Shown here one piece after another: positions 1-10,006 of a stretch of 64,000 bases of DNA. The number at the start of each line of letters is the position of its first letter. The first letter of the stretch is position 1. Position numbers and translations under genes: made by a program. Source of the DNA: Nothopassalora personata (lineage: Eukaryota; Ascomycota; Dothideomycetes; Mycosphaerellales; Mycosphaerellaceae); contig CM066292.1 in assembly GCA_033816765.1 (NCBI GenBank), positions 2,604,001 through 2,668,000 of the forward strand. The letters are read 5' to 3'. The notes beneath the pieces were generated by a model. The model made no database searches, was not told the DNA's origin, and saw only the letters and a list, made by a program, of their open reading frames with translations.

Positions 1-662
1 CGAAGCGATGGTGACTTGGTCTGTAGAGGTCAAATTGTAGTTGCACGATCGGAGCGTCCAGCGTTGTTCCGGCAACTTCCAGATTGGATAGATGACTTTG
101 AATCTGGCCACCATCTGCCAATGCTATGGAGTCGGGTATAATGCTCAAATGCTCCCAATACAACTGCCGTGGGAAAGGGCATACATGTTGATGTCGTTCT
201 AGACGAAGAAGTGACAGATCATGGATCCTGCGGGATATGGTGAGGGAGGTCTGAGGGCGTTTCTGCGTTGATATCGGACGTGTTGGAATCTTGCTCCGAA
301 TGATTTGAAGGGTCTTTCTGGAGCGCTACATCTTATGGTCACTCGTATTGCTCTGATCTAGGTCGCAGGCAACATCACTCACGACGATGTTACTTCCAGC
401 TGCGGGACATTCGAACTCATCAAGTCCCATATGTATTGACTACAATGTCTGGATGCTAGCGGCTCTATTTATACATATCAATCGTGCGCGGACGGCTACC
501 TGCAATACTTGACGCAACCTCGAGAATCGTCGGGACCTGCACCTATAGCAACGAGCTGATTCCACAAGTCTCTCACGAGCAAACATTTTCTCTGGGTCTT
601 CTCCAGATAAAAACGCTGCCCACTGCAAATCAGAGCGCTGTCCACCACTCAATACTGCAGAG
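1..662. other. Left edge, no gene seen
   Basis: No open frame with convincing protein character was seen on either strand. The few frames present are short, have skewed composition and overlap the 5' end of the next gene in other frames. This stretch probably holds the upstream region of the gene starting at 663 and perhaps the end of a gene outside the window. Confidence 0.4.
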
Positions 663-1418
663 ATGTCCAGACCAACAGCTCCACGACCACCATCAGAGGT
701 TCCCTCCACCGATCGCATCAGCGACAATACCACTGCCAACAACCCCTTTGACGACAGCCACGAAGCTGCCGTCGACCTCAATGACCCAGACCTCAAATTC
801 AAAAGGTTCTGCCACTTCTTCGTACAGGATGGAATCCAAACCTACGGAACCCCATCCACTGCAGTCTGGCTCGGCACCTTCCCAACAGAAGGCTATGGTA
901 TAGAGCGTGGACGGACCTATCACGAGGACAGACTAGCATACCTCACAGGCTCCTCCCTCGGCGCGCCAGTTGTAGACATCACCTTCGATGCCTACAAGCA
1001 CAAGCTAGGCCTTAGGTTACACGATCTCACTCTCAGGATTAAGTTCGAAGTGGAGGACGACGCAACTCATTTTCGGGTCCTGCTCTGCATCAATGTGCCT
1101 GCCGCGAGCGCGGGAATTCAGAATCCGAGCCAGGAATTGGGCAGGTTGTTTATGGAGGCTGTGGTCAAGCTGATCAGGAAGCAGAGAGGGTTTGTGGATG
1201 TCTTGGCGGCGACGGAGGAGTTTCGGGGGATTTTGTTTGAGCGGTTGAAGAAGAAGCCGATGGAGAAGCAGAGGGTGACGGTCAAGGTGAAGGGGTCGGC
1301 CGTCGCGCTTGATCTGAATTCGCTGCGAGGTCGGGTAGTTCCTCGACCGAGCTGGTCGAATCCTGGAGAGTTCAAGTTCGGCAGGAGGAGTGAGGGGTGG
1401 CCGCAGAAATTTTTCTGA
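663..1418 (+). CDS. Hypothetical protein, 251 aa
   Basis: Single-exon frame of 251 residues that I do not recognise. The first 40 residues are Pro/Ser/Thr/Asp-rich and look disordered. From about residue 45 the composition is that of a folded domain, with aromatic-rich segments (KRFCHFFVQDGIQTYG), alternating beta-like strands and a basic tail with charged Lys/Arg stretches ending in RRSEGWPQKFF. No signal peptide or membrane segment is visible. The start at 663 is the first ATG of the long frame; competing frames on both strands at 484-923 are shadows with Ser/Thr/Pro bias. The gene stands alone, about 750 bp from the 3' end of the condensin gene, which points toward it. It could be a lineage-specific fungal protein. 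Confidence 0.6.
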   Translation: MSRPTAPRPPSEVPSTDRISDNTTANNPFDDSHEAAVDLNDPDLKFKRFCHFFVQDGIQTYGTPSTAVWLGTFPTEGYGIERGRTYHEDRLAYLTGSSLGAPVVDITFDAYKHKLGLRLHDLTLRIKFEVEDDATHFRVLLCINVPAASAGIQNPSQELGRLFMEAVVKLIRKQRGFVDVLAATEEFRGILFERLKKKPMEKQRVTVKVKGSAVALDLNSLRGRVVPRPSWSNPGEFKFGRRSEGWPQKFF

Positions 1419-2170
1419 ACGGAAGAAGGCTTTAGCATCAAGGAATGTAATCGTCCGAGCAACATCCTCAGCATGGCAATAGATTTGATGTACCTGCAGA
1501 AACCCCCCACCCTTGAGTTGATGGCTATTGGTTTCATCCTATCGTTTCTGGGAAGCGTGACATCCATTTTCATCTATCATCACATGCTAGCCGCATGTAG
1601 TAGTCGTCGTGAAGCTCGTAACCCTCACATGCATCCAAAAATTCTTTTCCAGAGCATCATATATCACAGAGTCCAAGTATGCAGACTGTGGGCGCGCTAT
1701 TGCCTCCAAGCCCTATGACCCTCCACGCTGTTAGCTCCTCCGCCATCGCCCCCGGAGCAGGTTTGTAGTGCAGCAGGAAAGCGTGGTACGTAGGACAGTG
1801 CTCTGACCCAGGAAGGTTAATCTCACCATCAACACGATCGGTAAGCAAGTAGCAGGATCGAGACAGCACCTAGACCTCAACCTCATCACTTCTTCGCTCA
1901 GGACCCAGTCTCAATCCCCCAACCCCCCATTTAATCCCTTCACACGTAAAACAACCTCCAGCTGCGCCCCCCGCTCCCATCCTTCACCCGCGCTGTAAAG
2001 TATGGGCAAAGCCGAAGCACTTGGAATGCAGCTGGAAGATCGACAATTTGCATAAATGTGCATAACCCTGTGGCAAGGTGCTACGAGACAAGAAATCCTA
2101 CAAGCATCCCCATCTCAAGTTATCATCATCATCACCAATCCGTCAAACGCCGCCCCAAACCCGTAGGTCC
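1419..2170. other. Intergenic region between two convergent genes
   Basis: This 752-bp spacer lies between the 3' ends of the hypothetical gene and the condensin gene. It carries only short frames without protein-like character. Pyrimidine-rich, poly-C-like stretches occur near 1915-1990. No RNA gene or repeat was recognised. Confidence 0.4.
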
Positions 2171-5100
2171 CTAAACATCCGTCATCTCGGTATCCATATC
2201 AGTGTCGTCCCCCAGAACAATCCTCGTACCCTCCGCATCAGGTACAAAACCCGTGGTCGTAGCACCAAGCGTCGCATCCTTCAGCTCTGCATGCAGTTGG
2301 CTAACGCTCTCGTCAAAATCCTCCTCCTCTGCAGCCACAGGCTGCACATGGATAGTAGTATCACCATCACCCTCCACAACACTTTCGTCGTCGACATCCT
2401 TAGTATCAGCGATTTCGGTCGTGTCCAGAACCGTCTCCTCCGCGCCGCCTCCACCACGCTCAGCCGTCATGACATCGTGCATCATCTTGATGAGGTTGTT
2501 CTGGAGTTTCGTGAGGACGTTCTTGTCCGTCGCTGTGGGTGCGACTTTCGTCTCGACAGCCTCGACAGCGAGCTCAAGAATGGTCTTGACCCTCTCCGCG
2601 TCCGCACCAGTTGATGGCAGATGCAGCTTATTGAGCATGCTGAAGAAGACCTTCTTCTCGTCTCTCGCAATCTTACCGGCCGTGACGAGACGATCTAGGA
2701 TGTTCTCAGCGAGGACGAAATGGACCTCGTTCGCGCCACGCGCCTTCTCGACCGAGTCGGTAGCCTCAGCAAAGCCGAAAATTCTTCGCGGGTCTGTCCA
2801 GTCCAGCAACATCTCACCAATCTTGGCCATCTTCACCATTGCTTCGCCGGTAGTCTCCTCCTCGACGTCTGCCTCCTCTAGATCCTTCAGCTGACCGAGT
2901 CTCTGCATGACAGGGACGACGACTTCCACCATGCGCAAGGCATTCTCTGCGCGAGAATGACAGTACACTGGCAGGAAGTAGGTAAGCGTCTGTTGCAGTT
3001 GAGGATTGCCTTTGTTGTCGGGATCAAAGTATGCAACGACCAATGCCTTGAGAAGATCGACGTCGGTAATGAGACGCGAGAGCATAGCTTTTGCTAGCGC
3101 CGTAGCGCCTGTGGCCTGCACCTCCGGGTGGTCTGACTTCAGAGAGCTTTTGAATGCCTTCACGAGAGGTCGTAAGTACTCGTTCTGCGACTCTGATTGA
3201 TCGCCATCTGTAGCAGCGCCATCCGAAAGGAGTGTCGGATGTGTGATGAGAATGTCGGTGATGATCTGCAGAGCAATCGCTTGCAGCTCTGGATGACCCT
3301 TTGCGAAGCAATGCAGGAAGAGTGTCAGGTTCTCTTGCGCCAGATTCTTGCCAAGCAGACAGCACAGCCCCAAGCACAACAGACCACGCTCTCTTATGGG
3401 CGCTTCCTGGCTCCTGACGGCGGGCACTACCAGGTTGTTCAGCATCGTGACAAGATGAACATTCTCCTCCAAGTCGCATTGCACGTTCTGTAGCATGCAT
3501 AACGCAATGTGTAGGCACTTCATGTTGACCATGATCTCCTTGATAGCCTTCTCGGCAGCGGCTTTGGGGTCGGCGTCGCCCGACTTCTGCGCCTTCTTCT
3601 TCGACTTCCTCTCCGCGACCACGATGGTGTCGTCATCTTCGGCGTCGATCTGTTCTGTGGCGGAGTGAAAGCTATTGACTGTACTGCTGTCGTCTTCAGC
3701 CTCGTCATCACCCATGATAGTATCATGAACTTCTGCGATGGCTTCAAGAACGACTCCACAGAACTCGCGCTCGCCCTTTGCATTCTCGCCGCAAACGAGA
3801 CGCAGCACTTCCACGAGCAGTCTGGTGACCTCTTCGGGCAGGTCTGGCTGACCTAGCGCACGCCTTGTCAAGTCGAACATCTTTTGTCGACCGACCTCAT
3901 CGCTGTAGTCAAAGGTTAGAGCCATGTGAAGCATCTGCTCGACCACGAATTCCCGGTAGTCGACATCCTGCTGTGCATCCACGTCATCTTCGCCAGCCTC
4001 GTGGGCAAGCATTGTGGTTTCGATCAGCTTCTGGATCTCGTGCTGCAGCAGGAAGCCAAACTTGGTGACTTCGGGCAGCTTCTCATCGACAAGCACTTCC
4101 AGCGACTTGGGTCCGACGTAATCCTCCTTGGTAGCTGTGCGGCAGAAGTCATTGAAAGTCCGCGCAACGAAAGCCAATTCTGGTGTTAGATCCTCCCAGA
4201 ATCCGTCTGGAAAAGAAACGTAGTCGAGGTAGTCCGGTCGGCCACTCCAGAACTCGTGCATAGCGATGAGCGCTATGCCACCCTCGCGACCGCTATTCAC
4301 GAGGTCGATGCGCTCAAGCAGCTCGAGTAGTGCATCAAGAGAAGGCACTGCCTCCTTCTGCTTGTCTGCCTCACCGCCTTCCTGGACCTGGGCAGCTGGC
4401 AACGCAGCACAATCTTCGATCCACCGCTGCGAGAATAATTGAGCTGTCGCTTTTCGTACGTTCTCATCGCGATCTCGAAGACCCCACCGCAACAACTTCT
4501 CACGATGTGTCATGCTCAAATGACGGAAGTCGCCGAGTGCTGGGAGAAGACGGCCATACAGTGCTCGTCGCGTTGTCGCATCTGCGTCTCGTGCGCGTTC
4601 GAGAAGATATGGGAGGACTTCCTTCGTGAGAGGTAGGTTGAGAAGCAGGTTTCGCCTAACCTCTGCAGACGGATCGTTCTGCAGGACTTGTAGCAGCTTA
4701 TTCAAAACACCACCACGGACGTCATCGTCTGAATCTGAATCTTCCTCGTCGTCGTCCTCGACCTCCGCTGCCAATCGTCCCAAGCCATACACCGCCTGCA
4801 GACGCACGGGTGCCTCCTTGTCGTGTATTCTCTTCAGCAGCGCAAATCGCAATTTGTGAAACAAGCGGTCGTCCAAGGTGTCCAAGCTGTTAATGATATG
4901 GCTCATGATCTGTGTCGCGCGGAATCGGATCGTCTTGTCCTTGGCTTGAATCACGCGTAGCAACTCACTCAGGATCTGAGTGGTGAGCCTGCTCGTCGGC
5001 GTCTCGGGTAGGGTATCCTCCTCATCCTCGCCGCTCGCAGCATAGATCTCGTTGTCCTTCCCGCTCGCGACGTTCAAGAAAGTGCCCAAGAATCGCACGA

Positions 5101-5455
5101 CGCGATCTCCCACCGGCTCGGCCTTCCTCACTGGCAAGATGCGCAACACGATCCGCACGACTTCGCGACTGAAGTCGTCCTCCTCGAACTCGTCATTCTG
5201 CTTGCCGCCCTTCTTCGTGCTTGTTGGTTCGTAGCAACACGCCTCCTGGATCTTTCGTAGCGTGATGATCGCTTTCCTGTGTCCAGCTGTTGACTTTTGC
5301 GCGTCTGCGAACACGCCACAGATCGCGTGTCTCAAGGTTGTGTCTTCGCCCTCATCTGGAATCTCTGGCACTGGCGAGCTGTTGCGAGCAGATTTCAGAC
5401 TTCTCGCCGATGTCGTCTTGCGCGCTGTACGACCGCTGGGTACTCGTCCCGGCAT
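2171..5455 (-). CDS. YCG1: Condensin complex subunit 3 (CAP-G/Ycg1/Cnd3)
   Basis: The 1094-residue single-exon protein matches the non-SMC HEAT-repeat subunit G of condensin I, which with the Brn1/Cnd2 kleisin clamps DNA and supports mitotic chromosome compaction. After a basic, Ser-rich N-terminus of about 40 residues there are HEAT-type helical repeats, for example KEAPVRLQAVYGLGRLA and RDENVRKATAQLFSQRWIED. An acidic loop (EVEDDDEEDSDSDDD) interrupts the repeats near residue 240. The middle and C-terminal part (about 560-900) resembles the Cnd3 C-terminal domain, with the segment RERGLLCLGLCCLLGKNLA. The tail is strongly acidic. The length agrees with fungal homologs (about 1000-1100 aa). 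It shares a short divergent promoter with the cysteine synthase gene. Identification rests on family knowledge and repeat pattern, and I consider it secure. Confidence 0.92.
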   Translation of the reverse strand: MPGRVPSGRTARKTTSARSLKSARNSSPVPEIPDEGEDTTLRHAICGVFADAQKSTAGHRKAIITLRKIQEACCYEPTSTKKGGKQNDEFEEDDFSREVVRIVLRILPVRKAEPVGDRVVRFLGTFLNVASGKDNEIYAASGEDEEDTLPETPTSRLTTQILSELLRVIQAKDKTIRFRATQIMSHIINSLDTLDDRLFHKLRFALLKRIHDKEAPVRLQAVYGLGRLAAEVEDDDEEDSDSDDDVRGGVLNKLLQVLQNDPSAEVRRNLLLNLPLTKEVLPYLLERARDADATTRRALYGRLLPALGDFRHLSMTHREKLLRWGLRDRDENVRKATAQLFSQRWIEDCAALPAAQVQEGGEADKQKEAVPSLDALLELLERIDLVNSGREGGIALIAMHEFWSGRPDYLDYVSFPDGFWEDLTPELAFVARTFNDFCRTATKEDYVGPKSLEVLVDEKLPEVTKFGFLLQHEIQKLIETTMLAHEAGEDDVDAQQDVDYREFVVEQMLHMALTFDYSDEVGRQKMFDLTRRALGQPDLPEEVTRLLVEVLRLVCGENAKGEREFCGVVLEAIAEVHDTIMGDDEAEDDSSTVNSFHSATEQIDAEDDDTIVVAERKSKKKAQKSGDADPKAAAEKAIKEIMVNMKCLHIALCMLQNVQCDLEENVHLVTMLNNLVVPAVRSQEAPIRERGLLCLGLCCLLGKNLAQENLTLFLHCFAKGHPELQAIALQIITDILITHPTLLSDGAATDGDQSESQNEYLRPLVKAFKSSLKSDHPEVQATGATALAKAMLSRLITDVDLLKALVVAYFDPDNKGNPQLQQTLTYFLPVYCHSRAENALRMVEVVVPVMQRLGQLKDLEEADVEEETTGEAMVKMAKIGEMLLDWTDPRRIFGFAEATDSVEKARGANEVHFVLAENILDRLVTAGKIARDEKKVFFSMLNKLHLPSTGADAERVKTILELAVEAVETKVAPTATDKNVLTKLQNNLIKMMHDVMTAERGGGGAEETVLDTTEIADTKDVDDESVVEGDGDTTIHVQPVAAEEEDFDESVSQLHAELKDATLGATTTGFVPDAEGTRIVLGDDTDMDTEMTDV

Positions 5456-5644
5456 GATGTCGTGGTCGTGGTCGTGTCGTGGTGTTGTGGATTAAGGAGA
5501 GTCAAAGTGGCTGCAAGTACTGTCCCGCGGGTCCGGTGTCAACAAACAAACGCGGGGGCGCAACCGCGATCCCTGTCACTGCGATCCGATACCGTCGTCC
5601 ACCACTCGACGGCTGCATTCGCGTGCGTCACTTCCACGGCCAAG
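5456..5644. promoter_or_regulatory. Divergent promoter, condensin / cysteine synthase
   Basis: Only 189 bp separate the two start codons, so both promoters and 5' UTRs must share this space. Next to the condensin start there is a GTCGTG-type simple repeat (about 5459-5490). No TATA box was seen. Confidence 0.55.
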
Positions 5645-6871
5645 ATGTTCGCGCGAACAGCTCTGCGGGCAGTCACCAAGAAGCCTGCAGCGTTCACGTC
5701 CATCCGTCAGGCATCAGCGCTAGCAGGCAACATCGAAGCGATGAATCCGCGAGGCATTGAGATCAGCAGTGCGCAGCGCATAGCCGAGAATGGCTTCATT
5801 TCTGGTGAGCCTCGCCCCCAGCTTGCCTACACGGTATGGTATATAGAGCATTGACTGATCTGTAGCGGCCCAGCAATCGGGAACACTCCGCTCATTCGGA
5901 TGAAGAAGCTCTCGCAAGAGACTGGCTGCGACATCCTAGGCAAAGCCGAGTTCCAGAACCCGGGCGGCTCCGTCAAGGATCGCGCAGCACTCTACGTCGT
6001 TCGGGATGCCGAGGAGAAGGGTCTGATCAAGCCTGGCGGTACCGTGGTGGAAGGCACGGCGGGCAACACCGGCATCGGCCTCGCACACGTCTGCCGGAGC
6101 AAGGGTTACAAGCTGGTTATTTACATGCCCAACACACAATCGCAAGGCAAGATCGATCTGTTGAGGTTGTTGGGTGCAGAAGTGTACCCTGTGCCTGCTG
6201 TGGCGTTCGAGAACCCGGACAACTACAACTGGCAGGCGAAGCGTCATGCTGAAAGCCTGGACAATGCGGTCTGGACGAACCAATTCGACAACACCGCCAA
6301 CCGACAAGCGCATATTGAGACCACTGGACCCGAGATATGGGCGCAGACGCAGGGGAAAATTGATGCGTTTACTTGTGCTTCCGGCACGGCAGGAACAATT
6401 GCCGGGTGCACAAGATACCTCAAGGAAGTGTCGAACGGGAAAGTGAAGTGCTACGTAGCTGATCCTCCTGGCTCCGTCATCTACGCCTACGTCTCCTCCG
6501 GCGGCAAGCTCGTCGAACGGAAAGGCTCCTCAATCACAGAAGGCATTGGTCAAGGCCGCATTACCGATAATCTCAAACCAGACATCGACCTCCTTGACGG
6601 CGCACTACACATCGCGGATGAGAAGAGCATCGAGATGGTCTACAGGTGCTTGGATGAGGAGGGTCTGTACCTTGGTGCATCGTCATGTCTGAATGTGGCG
6701 GCTGCGAGGGATCTTGCCGAGAAGCTTGGCCCGGGACACACCATCGTTACGATTCTATGTGACGGTGCGTACCGGTATGCTGATAGGTTGTTCTCCAAGA
6801 AGTGGTTGGCAAGCAAAGGTCTGCTGAATGCTGTGCCGGAGCATTTGCACAAGTACATCGTGCTTGAGTAG
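5645..6871 (+). CDS. MCY1: Mitochondrial-type cysteine synthase (PLP-dependent)
   Basis: Two exons, 5645-5804 and 5874-6871, encode 385 residues. The 69-bp intron has donor GTGAGC. Of the two nearby AG sites, the one at 5872-5873 keeps the conserved [11 protein letters not shown] in frame, so I chose it. The enzyme is a fold-type II PLP protein that makes cysteine from O-acetylserine and sulfide. The PLP lysine is about K88 in [11 protein letters not shown], and the phosphate-binding loop is [10 protein letters not shown]. The N-terminus ([22 protein letters not shown] is basic, with Ser/Ala and no acidic residues in its first 20) resembles a mitochondrial presequence. The closest family I know is the fungal mitochondrial cysteine synthase group (yeast YGR012W). 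The 3' end overlaps an F-box-like frame on the other strand. Confidence 0.9.
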
Positions 6872-7381
6872 AGTAGTGTACATCAGACTCCGACAGAAAT
6901 CTTGTACCGTGGCCAAGAAGCCACTGATATGGTGCCAGGTCGCGGCTTGGGCACCATTGTGCTGTCGGAAGTCCGTGAACTCTGGCGTGCCTCTCAGAAC
7001 GCTTGGTCTATAGGTGTCGCCGAAAGGCCCATCATTCGTGAAGTGTTTGGGCCATAACCCGTAGTAAGATATTCCGCCGGGCGAGATCCATAGAGAGATG
7101 AGGTTCAGGTCGAGCTTGCTGACAAAGAGCCATTGCAATAATGAAGCCCCGGCCGCACCTGGCTCTCTGGGCTGCGGGGACTGAATCTGTTCCTGGAACT
7201 TTGTGCACTGAGCGATGGCGGCGTAGAAAGTTCTGTTTATGGACTGGCAGCGGGACATTGTGGCGACTGGCTCAAGCTTCGAGATGTTGTGACCCGCGTC
7301 CGCCACGACATCTAGAAGAATATGTTTCAGCAGCTCCGGGATCGCGAATACACGCGCCGCTGCAGCGCCTTGTCGAGCCAC
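6755..7381 (-). CDS. F-box-like protein, copy A
   Basis: This 208-residue frame starts with [19 protein letters not shown], the short F-box-like helix seen in many small proteins of Mycosphaerellales-type fungi. In F-box proteins this region would bind Skp1 and link substrates to an SCF ubiquitin ligase. Residues about 40-70 ([19 protein letters not shown]) align with copy B at 8172-8612 (LEPATTIARCHMVNRDFHY), and both continue to a Leu-x-Trp-Leu-Phe motif. The last roughly 39 residues are read antisense to the 3' end of the cysteine synthase exon, so the true C-terminus may be shorter or spliced. No partner gene nearby suggests a substrate. The function is inferred from the N-terminal motif only. 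Confidence 0.6.
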   Translation of the reverse strand: MARQGAAAARVFAIPELLKHILLDVVADAGHNISKLEPVATMSRCQSINRTFYAAIAQCTKFQEQIQSPQPREPGAAGASLLQWLFVSKLDLNLISLWISPGGISYYGLWPKHFTNDGPFGDTYRPSVLRGTPEFTDFRQHNGAQAATWHHISGFLATVQDFCRSLMYTTLLKHDVLVQMLRHSIQQTFACQPLLGEQPISIPVRTVT

Positions 7382-8171
7382 CTTGTGTGCTGGTGGTATT
7401 ATCTGAACAGTGGATGGTTCTTAGAAAGTCGCTGGTGGTTGAGACTTCTTCCAAGGAATGCATTGGGCCCGGATGCGTGACCAGAGGCGCAGCATGCACG
7501 GATTATGCAGAAGCGTGCATGTGAAGCAATCGCAAGATGACCATTTGCGAATAAGCACCTCATCGTCTGCGATTAGATTGTGAAGCTAGGCTGCTCTCCA
7601 TTGATGCGTTGCTCGCTGAGTATTGGCAAAAATGAGAACACCTTTGTCTACTGCACATCAATACGAGAGCGGATTCCTCATGATTAGCGATCATCCATGG
7701 GCTTGAGCCACTCGTACGCGAAATCTATGCTATCGCTGATTCGATGGACATGGGGCTCCCAGACTACATATTCGAGCATGGCTCAAGCAACATTGTCTAC
7801 AGACCTTCTTGTCTTCCATACGAGACCATTCTGTGCGCCCCCTAGACTAAGCTTAGCGATCTAGAAGCCTCTCTTCTTCCTGGCTGCGTTTTGGCGCAGC
7901 ATATCTCGTTGTCCTCCCTGCTGCAGCGACTGGCAGTACCCATCGAACACCTTTCCAACTGTCCATTTGCCCGTAACGACAGCATCGATAGAATGTTCTC
8001 CACGATCCAACGCCTCTTTACCGGATTCGATAGGGGTCCTTACAGACTACTGCTTAAGCTTGACACGACGCCAACCCGCGTCAACATGGCCTCTGTGCAA
8101 TTTAAATCTTATGAGCTGCGCCTGCAGCGCATAGATCCGTGAGCCCGGCACGTCAAATGTGGAAGGAACCT
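7382..8171. other. Spacer between the F-box-like copies
   Basis: About 790 bp lie between copy A and the end of copy B. Frames here are short and biased; one is antisense to copy A. It may contain the promoter of copy A (start at 7381). No other feature was recognised. Confidence 0.35.
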
Positions 8172-8612
8172 TCACATCTTGCGGTTCCAATGGCCGAGCC
8201 GTGTAACGCGGCATTGAGCCCAGTATTGCGGCCTTGGTTGGTGGGAGACTTCGTGCTCTGTGAGGTCCCTAAACTTCAGCTTCAGCTGCCGTTGAAAGAG
8301 CCACCCGAGGACGTTGGTCTGCGAGTCACGGCCATCTTGATCGGAGGCGTATTTTACCATTCCGAGGAGCTTTCTAGAGCCTGTGATAGTGTAGTGGAAA
8401 TCTCTATTAACCATGTGACACCTTGCGATTGTGGTGGCTGGCTCGAGTTGGAAGTCGGCGTCGATTTTGTAGATGGGGAAGCCTTTGTAGCGTTGGTCTT
8501 GCGAGGCAACATCCGCGAGTGTCAGGAGGATGTGTTCGAGGAGTTCTGGGATGGCGAAGACTTGAGTTGCGAGCGCTGAAGATGCTGACATCGGCGCGAG
8601 GAGATCGGGCAT
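8172..8612 (-). CDS. F-box-like protein, copy B
   Basis: I take the ATG at 8612, giving 146 residues that begin MPDLLAPMSASSALATQVFA. An upstream in-frame ATG at 8753 would add 47 residues without family character. The motif [13 protein letters not shown] is the short F-box-like helix. It is followed by LEPATTIARCHMVNRDFHY and NVLGWLFQRQLKLKFRDL, which match copy A at 6755-7381 in order and spacing. The protein ends shortly after this block, whereas copy A runs about 60 residues further, so this copy may be truncated or its last exon missed. Tandem arrangement on the same strand suggests local duplication. A role as an SCF adaptor is inferred from the family only. Confidence 0.6.
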   Translation of the reverse strand: MPDLLAPMSASSALATQVFAIPELLEHILLTLADVASQDQRYKGFPIYKIDADFQLEPATTIARCHMVNRDFHYTITGSRKLLGMVKYASDQDGRDSQTNVLGWLFQRQLKLKFRDLTEHEVSHQPRPQYWAQCRVTRLGHWNRKM

Positions 8613-10006
8613 ACTCGTCCTGTATGTGGCGGATGGGACAAGTATTAAGCTGCGGGAGAGGACGTCAATCGCGATCGGGATGAAGCTGAATTTGGTGAAA
8701 CAGACTTTGGAGTGGATGTGTTCAGGGTCTCGAGCGAGAGGTGGCTGATGCACTCTTGCACGTGCTCGAGGTGAATGAAGAGGAGCACGGATTTTCGAGC
8801 CCCGGCTTCACAACTCCGAACTGTAGCGTAGCGCAGAGCTCTTAGGAATGGTTCCCCTGCTCGGCACATTGAGCAAGTAACAAGAGTTTCTTCGCATTCA
8901 GCTCTAAAGAGTCATCTCATCGCGCTGCTCTAGACCCCACTGCCCACCATATTTACCGTCGCCCTCGATTTGGCTTGAGAGGTATATTATCTCCATATGA
9001 CCCATCTGGTTCATGGACAGTCCTTTCGAAACAGGCCAGACTTCCAGATCTATGCTACTGTTGTCCTCGATCTCTTCCTCTGCTCCCTAGACTGCCACGA
9101 CCTCTGCCACTGCGTGGTCCAGATCCGCGTCCACGCCCTCTGCTTAGCCTATGAGGTGGTCGTTTCCCTACAGCGGGCGCCGCACCTCGAGTTTCTTCTT
9201 GCTCGATGCTCTCGTTCTAGAGATGGTAAGGTCAATACCAATACCAACCAACAACCACCACTGACCACCATTAACCAATACATACCATACCAATATGCTC
9301 ACCGAGATGCGGAGAAGCGTGGTTTGTTTATTGACTTGGTGAAGACATAATTGCCATGGCTTCCCAGCTAAAACGATTTGAAGCACGAGCGTCTCCGCTC
9401 GAGCCTTCAGCCCGGGACTAGCCGCACAAAATAGAGTACCCATGTCATGAAAATCGCGCTACTCCTCAACAACGGTCGAAATGGTGAACACGGCTCTATA
9501 TATGCTCATCTGACAACATACGCACACCGATCACAAATGATTGCTTGAGAATCGTTGTCGAAAGATAAACACGTTTGCATGAGGGGCCTGTAGGCTGACG
9601 GGTTTTCTTTTCGACACGAATATGGGAAAAGCTATAGAGTGTGACCTAGTGTTGTTCTTTGCGCACTTCCCATACAAATTTCAATCACCATTCCACTACT
9701 GGGACCGCTTCCCAAGACTTGTCTATCTGCATGCAACGATGAGCATGTACACCCGTGAGCTGCCCACTCTCCAATAAGTAAGCATTTCGTTCCTGCTTGG
9801 AACCTGGTCTTGTACTAAGGGCGGAACACGCCGTGGCGGTGGTGATCAGGGAGAGAGAGGGGTGACGTGAAAGTGGAAGTGGCGTTGTTTCGCGACGGTG
9901 GCCCAAGCTCCTTGGACACCTCAAGAACGAGGCATCGACATTGTTGCTGTAGTGCACGATATGAGCTCAGCTGTCTTTCCAGGTCAATGCAATGACACGA
10001 TAACAC
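8613..10006. other. Long intergenic region upstream of VPS18
   Basis: Nearly 1.4 kb without a convincing gene. Around 9231-9290 there is an ACCAATACCAACCAAC-type CCA/CAA-rich stretch of low complexity. Short frames on both strands lack protein character. The 3' part should hold the VPS18 promoter and the 5' part the promoter of F-box-like copy B. Confidence 0.4.
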